A DNA stretch of 10,686 nucleotides from Lachnospiraceae bacterium (GTDB lineage: Bacteria > Bacillota > Clostridia > Lachnospirales > Lachnospiraceae), in contig CAAFJI010000354.1 of NCBI GenBank assembly GCA_900763175.1, positions 1 through 10,686 on the forward strand. Reading direction: 5' to 3'. This document shows, piece by piece, positions 7,175-10,686 of this stretch; positions within the stretch are counted from its first letter, which is position 1; each line of letters starts with the position of its first letter. The notes under the pieces are model-generated. The model made no database searches, had not been told where the DNA came from, and was given only the letters and a program-made list of their open reading frames with translations. The position numbers were made by a program, and so were the translations under genes.

Positions 7175-8137
7175 CTACAGCAAACAGATCAGTAATTTGA
7201 TTCCGCCAAATACAAGCAGCATCAGAACCGTCGTCACATACATCAGCCTTCCTGCTCTTGGAATGTCTTCCGCCTCGATCTTGCGGAGTGGATCTCCGAT
7301 AAATTCCTTTTTGTGGATCTTGCCAAAATATACCGCATCTCCTGCCAGTTGCACATCCAATGCCCCGGCACAGACCGCTTCTGACTGTGCCGAATTAGGA
7401 CTCGCATGCTTTCGGCAGTCTCTTCTGTAGATCTTCCACGCATTCTTTCCATTCAGCCCGGTCAGAAAAGACGCCAGTACCATAAACCATGCCGTCAGTC
7501 TTGCCGGAATATAATTGAAAAGATCATCCATTTTCGCAGGGATTCTTCCAAAATAAAGATACGTTTCATTTTTATACCCCAACATCGAATCCATCGTGTT
7601 CACTGCCTTATATAAAAATCCCAGTGGTGCACCTCCCAGAAGCAGATACAGAAGCGGTGCGGTCACTCCATCGGAAGTATTTTCCGCAACGGTCTCTACA
7701 GCCGCCTTCGTCACTCCTTCAAAGCTCAGATTTTCCGTATCTCTTCCGACGATCATCGAAACTGCCTTTCTCGATCCTGGCAGATCTTTTTCTTTTAACC
7801 GCTCATAAACCTTTCCGCTTTCGCTGACAAGACATCTGGCTGCAAAAATCTGATAGCACCAGAATGTCTCCAGTATGAATCCTGCTGCCGGACCCCATTT
7901 CCGTACGATCCACAAGATCCCTGCCGTCACACTATATACCACTGCAACCGTCAGAATCCATAAGATTCCTCCTGCAGCAATCTGTCTTTTTTCTCCTGTC
8001 TTTCTTCGGAGCAGCTTCTCCAGAAACGAGATCCACTTTCCGATCAGCCGTACCGGATGATACAGCCAGACAGGATCACCAAAAATAAAATCCAGTACAA
8101 ATCCCGCTACACACGCACCCAGCGAAACTAATCCCAT
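7175..8137 (-). CDS. cbiB: Adenosylcobinamide-phosphate synthase (CbiB)
   Basis: This 320-residue integral membrane protein condenses adenosylcobyric acid with aminopropanol phosphate to give adenosylcobinamide phosphate. Family motifs are present in order: FGDPVWLYHPVRLIG (19-33), SMIVGRDTENL (127-137), AVETVAENTSDGVTAPLLY (146-164), YKAVNTMDSMLGYKN (176-190), DDLFNYIPARLT (204-215) and HASPNSAQSEAVCAGAL (244-260). Hydrophobic segments near 3-20, 54-78, 153-175, 205-226 and 299-320 fit a multi-pass protein. The ATG at 8137 overlaps the end of the phosphatase gene by 10 bases, and GGAAGGTGG just upstream is the ribosome binding site, so translation is coupled. The stop is TAG, followed in frame by the GNAT remnant. 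Its substrate comes from CobD, which is frameshifted here. The gene itself looks intact. Confidence 0.96.
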   Translation of the reverse strand: MGLVSLGACVAGFVLDFIFGDPVWLYHPVRLIGKWISFLEKLLRRKTGEKRQIAAGGILWILTVAVVYSVTAGILWIVRKWGPAAGFILETFWCYQIFAARCLVSESGKVYERLKEKDLPGSRKAVSMIVGRDTENLSFEGVTKAAVETVAENTSDGVTAPLLYLLLGGAPLGFLYKAVNTMDSMLGYKNETYLYFGRIPAKMDDLFNYIPARLTAWFMVLASFLTGLNGKNAWKIYRRDCRKHASPNSAQSEAVCAGALDVQLAGDAVYFGKIHKKEFIGDPLRKIEAEDIPRAGRLMYVTTVLMLLVFGGIKLLICLL

Positions 8138-8727
8138 AACTTTTCCACCTTCCGCAGCTTTTTATTACCGGTTTTCCACTCTTTTTCGTCAATTATCACC
8201 CGATATCCACTACCGTTACCCACCTGCCAGTCATAAAAATTCTTCTTTTCTTCTGCAAGTTGTTCAAATACTGCCATGATCGTGCCTCCATGTACTACAA
8301 AAGCTGCCCGCTGTACCTTTTTTTCAATCAGCCATTCGATCTGCTCAATCGCACCTTCCACGCTCCTTCTGCGGAAAACGCTCTGTTCTTCCCCACCCGG
8401 AAATGGAATCGTACCATTCGATTTCAGCCATGCAATATACTTCGGTACAGACTTCAGTTCTTCATACGTCTTTCCTTCAAACTGCCCGAAATCACACTCT
8501 CTTAACCTCGGCTCGGTCTTTCGTTCCGTTCCTGGAAACATCAATTCTGCTGTCTGAATACAGCGAAGCATCGGACTACAGATCACCCGCTCCACTTCAG
8601 AATATTCTGCAGGATTTTTCAAAAAACCTTCTACTGTCTTCTCTGACAATGGTTCGTCCGTACTTCCTATATATTGTCGCTTTTCATTTCCCGGTGTCTG
8701 CAAATGTCTGATCCATATAAGTTCCAT
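8128..8727 (-). CDS. cobC: CobC-like alpha-ribazole phosphatase, histidine phosphatase family
   Basis: This 199-residue histidine phosphatase is expected to remove the phosphate from alpha-ribazole phosphate or adenosylcobalamin 5'-phosphate late in B12 synthesis. The phosphorylated His8 sits in IRHLQTPGN. Other family residues are Arg7, Arg55 in SPMLRCIQTAE, Glu77 in LRECDFGQFEG, and His146 in VVHGGTIM. The position between cobS and cbiB is the main reason to call it CobC rather than a generic phosphoglycerate-mutase-like enzyme. The usual RHGxT is RHLxT here, so the glycine after the histidine is replaced, although the catalytic residues remain. AAGGAG lies just before the ATG at 8727, 16 bases after cobS. 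The stop overlaps the cbiB start. It is cytoplasmic with no signal peptide. Confidence 0.85.
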   Translation of the reverse strand: MELIWIRHLQTPGNEKRQYIGSTDEPLSEKTVEGFLKNPAEYSEVERVICSPMLRCIQTAELMFPGTERKTEPRLRECDFGQFEGKTYEELKSVPKYIAWLKSNGTIPFPGGEEQSVFRRRSVEGAIEQIEWLIEKKVQRAAFVVHGGTIMAVFEQLAEEKKNFYDWQVGNGSGYRVIIDEKEWKTGNKKLRKVEKLWD

Positions 8728-8743
8728 TTTTTCTCCTTATCTT

Positions 8744-9499
8744 TTATCCTGCAAGCATAATTCCCGCAAGCATCCCCAACTCACAAAGCTGCAGAAAATA
8801 TCCTGCAAGATCTCCGGTCGTTCCACCAAAATATTTTCTGCTGAATAAATAATAATAGACATAGATTGCGATTCCCATCGCCAACGCTGCAGTCCCTGCT
8901 GCAGGTGAAATTTTCAGCAGAATAAAAGCCGTCAGTACTGCCCACAGCATCATAACCACTCTGACTCTCCGCTTTGCTGCTCCATCCTGAAATGTCCGCA
9001 GCAATCCGCTGTTCTTTGCAGCTTTGAAACTGACTACTGCCAGTCCGCTCATAGCTCTGGAAAATGCGAAAATACAACAGGCGACCAGTAATTTCTTCTC
9101 GCCTATTTCACTCCATATTCCGACATTTGCCAGGAAATAGCAGCAAAGTCCAATAATGGCAAATGCTCCCGTATGCGGATCTTTTAATATTTCAAGCCGT
9201 CTTTCCCGTTCTGCATAAGAACTCATGGCATCCACTGTATCTGCAAAACCGTCAAGATGGATCCCGCCCGTGATCAGCACCGGGATCAGCGTCATAGCCA
9301 CCGAAAAAAGCAATGGTTTACAATGCAGCCAATGAAGAAGTGCATACCCTGCCGCAAATTCTGCAGCTCCGATCACCACTCCCACAACCGGGAAAAAACA
9401 CATCGCATATCTCATATTTTTTTCATTCCACTCTGCCTGTGGCATGGGAATTTTTGAATACATTGCAATCGCAATGATCAGTGAATTGAAGATCCACAT
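8744..9499 (-). CDS. cobS: Adenosylcobinamide-GDP ribazoletransferase (CobS)
   Basis: This 251-residue integral membrane cobalamin synthase joins adenosylcobinamide-GDP to alpha-ribazole or its phosphate. Diagnostic motifs are GGIHLDGFADTVDA (78-91), rich in acidic residues that bind divalent metal, RLEILKDPHTGAFA (101-114), and GGTTGDLAGYF (225-235) near the C-terminus. Hydrophobic segments at roughly 35-56, 63-80, 110-128, 137-157, 181-217 and 235-250 indicate a multi-pass protein. Length is close to the usual 245-260 residues. It starts 11 bases after cobT; its ribosome binding site is a second copy of the last nine bases around the cobT stop. Its nucleotide-activated substrate requires CobU or CobY, neither of which is in this window. 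No defect is seen. Confidence 0.97.
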   Translation of the reverse strand: MWIFNSLIIAIAMYSKIPMPQAEWNEKNMRYAMCFFPVVGVVIGAAEFAAGYALLHWLHCKPLLFSVAMTLIPVLITGGIHLDGFADTVDAMSSYAERERRLEILKDPHTGAFAIIGLCCYFLANVGIWSEIGEKKLLVACCIFAFSRAMSGLAVVSFKAAKNSGLLRTFQDGAAKRRVRVVMMLWAVLTAFILLKISPAAGTAALAMGIAIYVYYYLFSRKYFGGTTGDLAGYFLQLCELGMLAGIMLAG

Positions 9500-9503
9500 T
9501 TTC

Positions 9504-9524
9504 TTAACTCCTATTTTAACTCCT
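9504..9524 (-). repeat. Nine-base direct repeat at the cobT/cobS junction
   Basis: On the coding strand AGGAGTTAA occurs twice, at 9524-9516 and 9512-9504, separated by AAT. The first copy encodes the end of CobT. The second follows within the stop codon region and supplies the GGAG ribosome binding site of cobS. It looks like a small local duplication. Confidence 0.6.
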
Positions 9525-10578
9525 GATACTGTTCTACCTGAATCTCTTCAAAGGTACTCATTTTCCGGTATACATCCAGTCCCATTTCCAGAAGCGGAAC
9601 CGCTGCAACCGCACCGCTTCCCTCTCCCAGTGACAGGTCACACACGATCATGGCAGACATTCCGAGGGCATCCAGCACCCTCTTTCCTCCCGGTTCTTTT
9701 GAACAGTGGGATGCAAACAGATATTTCCCCGCAAGTGGTGCCAGCCTGACTGCACAGAGTGCTGCAACTGAGGAAATAAATCCATCAATCAGCACCGGAA
9801 TCCGATAGATCGCACCACCTAAAAAAAGTCCGCACATTCCGGCAATATCATATCCTCCGACCTTTGCCACTACATCCAGCACGTCACCGGGATCAGGGCG
9901 ATTTTTTTCCAGTGCCTGCCGGATCACCCGGATTTTTCTTTGCAATCCTTCCGAACTTAATCCTGCTCCTCTGCCTGTTACTTCCTCTGCCCTTTTTCCA
10001 AGCAATACGGAAGCGACTGCACTGCTGGTAGTCGTATTTCCGATTCCCATCTCACCGGTTGCCAGCAGATCATACCCCTCTGCTTTTCTCTCGCCGGCGA
10101 TCTCGATCCCGGTCAGAATGGCTCTGATCGCCTGCTCCCGCGTCATCGCCGGACCGTGAGCCATATTTTCTGTCCCGTAACTGATCTTTTTGGAGGGATC
10201 GGTCAGAGAAGCAACATCGACCGCCATTCCTATATCGACCGGCAGGACATCCACACCGGCTTTTTCTGCCATAATACACACACTCGTTGCACCTTTTGTG
10301 AAGTTATCCGCAACAATCGCAGTCACTTCCTGCCCCGTCTGCGTCACACCTTCTGCCACCACTCCGTTATCCGCACAGAAGATCACTAGACCCTTTTTCT
10401 TCATTATAAAATCCGCATCTTCCCGGATACCCGCCATTCGGATCACTGCCTCTTCCAGCTTTCCCAGACTGTGCAGTGGCTTTGCAACCGTCTTCCAGCG
10501 TTCTTCCGCCTGCCTCATACTTTCCACATCCAGTGGCTTTATTTCTTCTAATTTTTGATTTAAAATTTTTTCCAGCAT
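9511..10578 (-). CDS. cobT: Nicotinate-nucleotide-dimethylbenzimidazole phosphoribosyltransferase (CobT)
   Basis: This 355-residue cytoplasmic enzyme transfers phosphoribose from nicotinate mononucleotide to a lower-ligand base such as 5,6-dimethylbenzimidazole, giving alpha-ribazole phosphate. Clear motifs are LHSLGKLE (35-42), FCADNGVVAEGV (67-78), GEMGIGNTTTSSA (175-187), TGRGAGL (201-207), GGYDIAGMCGL (241-251) and SLGEGSGAV (316-324). Glu319 is at the position of the catalytic base Glu317 of the Salmonella enzyme. Length is typical (about 350-356). The ATG at 10578 has only a weak A-rich site upstream (AAAAAAGAAAAAT), unlike the strong sites elsewhere; a later start would remove conserved N-terminal sequence. 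It is the first gene visible in the operon. CobT accepts several benzimidazoles and purine or phenolic variants in different bacteria, so the actual lower ligand is unknown. Confidence 0.97.
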   Translation of the reverse strand: MLEKILNQKLEEIKPLDVESMRQAEERWKTVAKPLHSLGKLEEAVIRMAGIREDADFIMKKKGLVIFCADNGVVAEGVTQTGQEVTAIVADNFTKGATSVCIMAEKAGVDVLPVDIGMAVDVASLTDPSKKISYGTENMAHGPAMTREQAIRAILTGIEIAGERKAEGYDLLATGEMGIGNTTTSSAVASVLLGKRAEEVTGRGAGLSSEGLQRKIRVIRQALEKNRPDPGDVLDVVAKVGGYDIAGMCGLFLGGAIYRIPVLIDGFISSVAALCAVRLAPLAGKYLFASHCSKEPGGKRVLDALGMSAMIVCDLSLGEGSGAVAAVPLLEMGLDVYRKMSTFEEIQVEQYQELK

Positions 10579-10686
10579 ATTTTTCTTTTTTCAGCAAATA
10601 CTATCTCTGATTTTAAGTAACTTTCTCCCGGAGAACTCTCCTTCCTGGGATTCCTCCGCTATTCTACCATAAAATAAACAATTAAA
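10579..10686 (-). promoter_or_regulatory. cobT leader with a possible -10 box and a stem-loop
   Basis: Reading toward cobT, the edge is AT-rich and contains TAGAAT (10666-10661), a plausible -10 box preceded by TATGG. Its -35 would lie at or beyond the window edge. Downstream, TCCC (10650-10647) can pair with GGGA (10629-10626), stacked on GGAG/CUCC around AGUU, with a five-base AGGAA bulge. That structure would sit at the start of the transcript. No cobalamin-riboswitch B12 box (GCCACTG) is seen in these 108 bases. If such a switch exists, it lies outside the window. Confidence 0.4.

Noticed and set aside
7172..7177. UAG recoding (pyrrolysine) at the end of cbiB
   Set aside because: CbiB ends naturally at that point, the downstream piece is an unrelated GNAT tail, and nothing in the window suggests pyrrolysine machinery.
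10594..10686. A 31-codon minus-strand frame entering from the right edge and ending at a TGA before cobT
   Set aside because: It could be the tail of an upstream gene, but the first 27 bases are AT-rich and promoter-like and the peptide has no recognisable family sequence. Chance openness over 31 codons is common.
10579..10686. Cobalamin riboswitch upstream of cobT
   Set aside because: Expected for this kind of operon, but no GCCACTG B12 box or the rest of the core is visible in the 108 bases available.
1..10686. CRISPR arrays, insertion sequences, tRNA or rRNA genes, phage or defence genes
   Set aside because: No spaced direct repeats, terminal inverted repeats, transposase motifs or structural RNA signatures were found; coding density is explained by the listed genes.

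Overview
The window looks like the chromosome of a gut Lachnospiraceae-type Firmicute (order Eubacteriales). The clues are moderate-to-low GC, strong AGGAG-type ribosome binding sites, a DUF3877-like protein, a cytoplasmic bile salt hydrolase that starts Met-Cys, a GH42 beta-galactosidase, and an anaerobe-style cobalamin gene order. The genus cannot be fixed from the sequence alone. Every supportable gene is on the minus strand, so transcription runs from right to left. No convincing terminator interrupts the block, and most junctions are overlaps or gaps under 20 bases. The exceptions are about 76 bases (GH42 to methyltransferase) and 80 bases (bile salt hydrolase to DUF3877).

The right two thirds (10686 down to 4385) is a late cobalamin cluster. 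After a 108-base leader come cobT, cobS, a CobC-type phosphatase, cbiB, a short acetyltransferase remnant, cobD (split by a frameshift) and cobQ/cbiP. Together these attach the aminopropanol arm and assemble the lower nucleotide loop. CobQ amidates the corrin ring. CobD makes aminopropanol phosphate, which CbiB attaches to cobyric acid. CobT activates the lower-ligand base, CobS joins the halves, and CobC removes the phosphate. The kinase/guanylyltransferase CobU, needed between CbiB and CobS, is not in the window.

The left third (4367 down to 1) continues on the same strand with genes unrelated to B12: a GH42 beta-galactosidase 17 bases after cobQ, a class I SAM methyltransferase, a bile salt hydrolase whose start overlaps the methyltransferase end, and the first 163 codons of a DUF3877-like protein that leaves the window at position 1.

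The most interesting signal is in cobD. The reading frame breaks exactly at A-AAA-AAG, the same slippery heptamer used by E. coli dnaX and in the correct phase, and a -1 slip there restores a complete, family-like 348-residue CobD. This could be recoding, a real inactivating indel or an assembly error, and the sequence alone cannot decide. Just upstream in the operon, a 75-codon acetyltransferase tail lies in frame immediately after the cbiB stop codon. No wholly new system was seen: the rest is a recognisable B12 operon with gut-niche genes attached.
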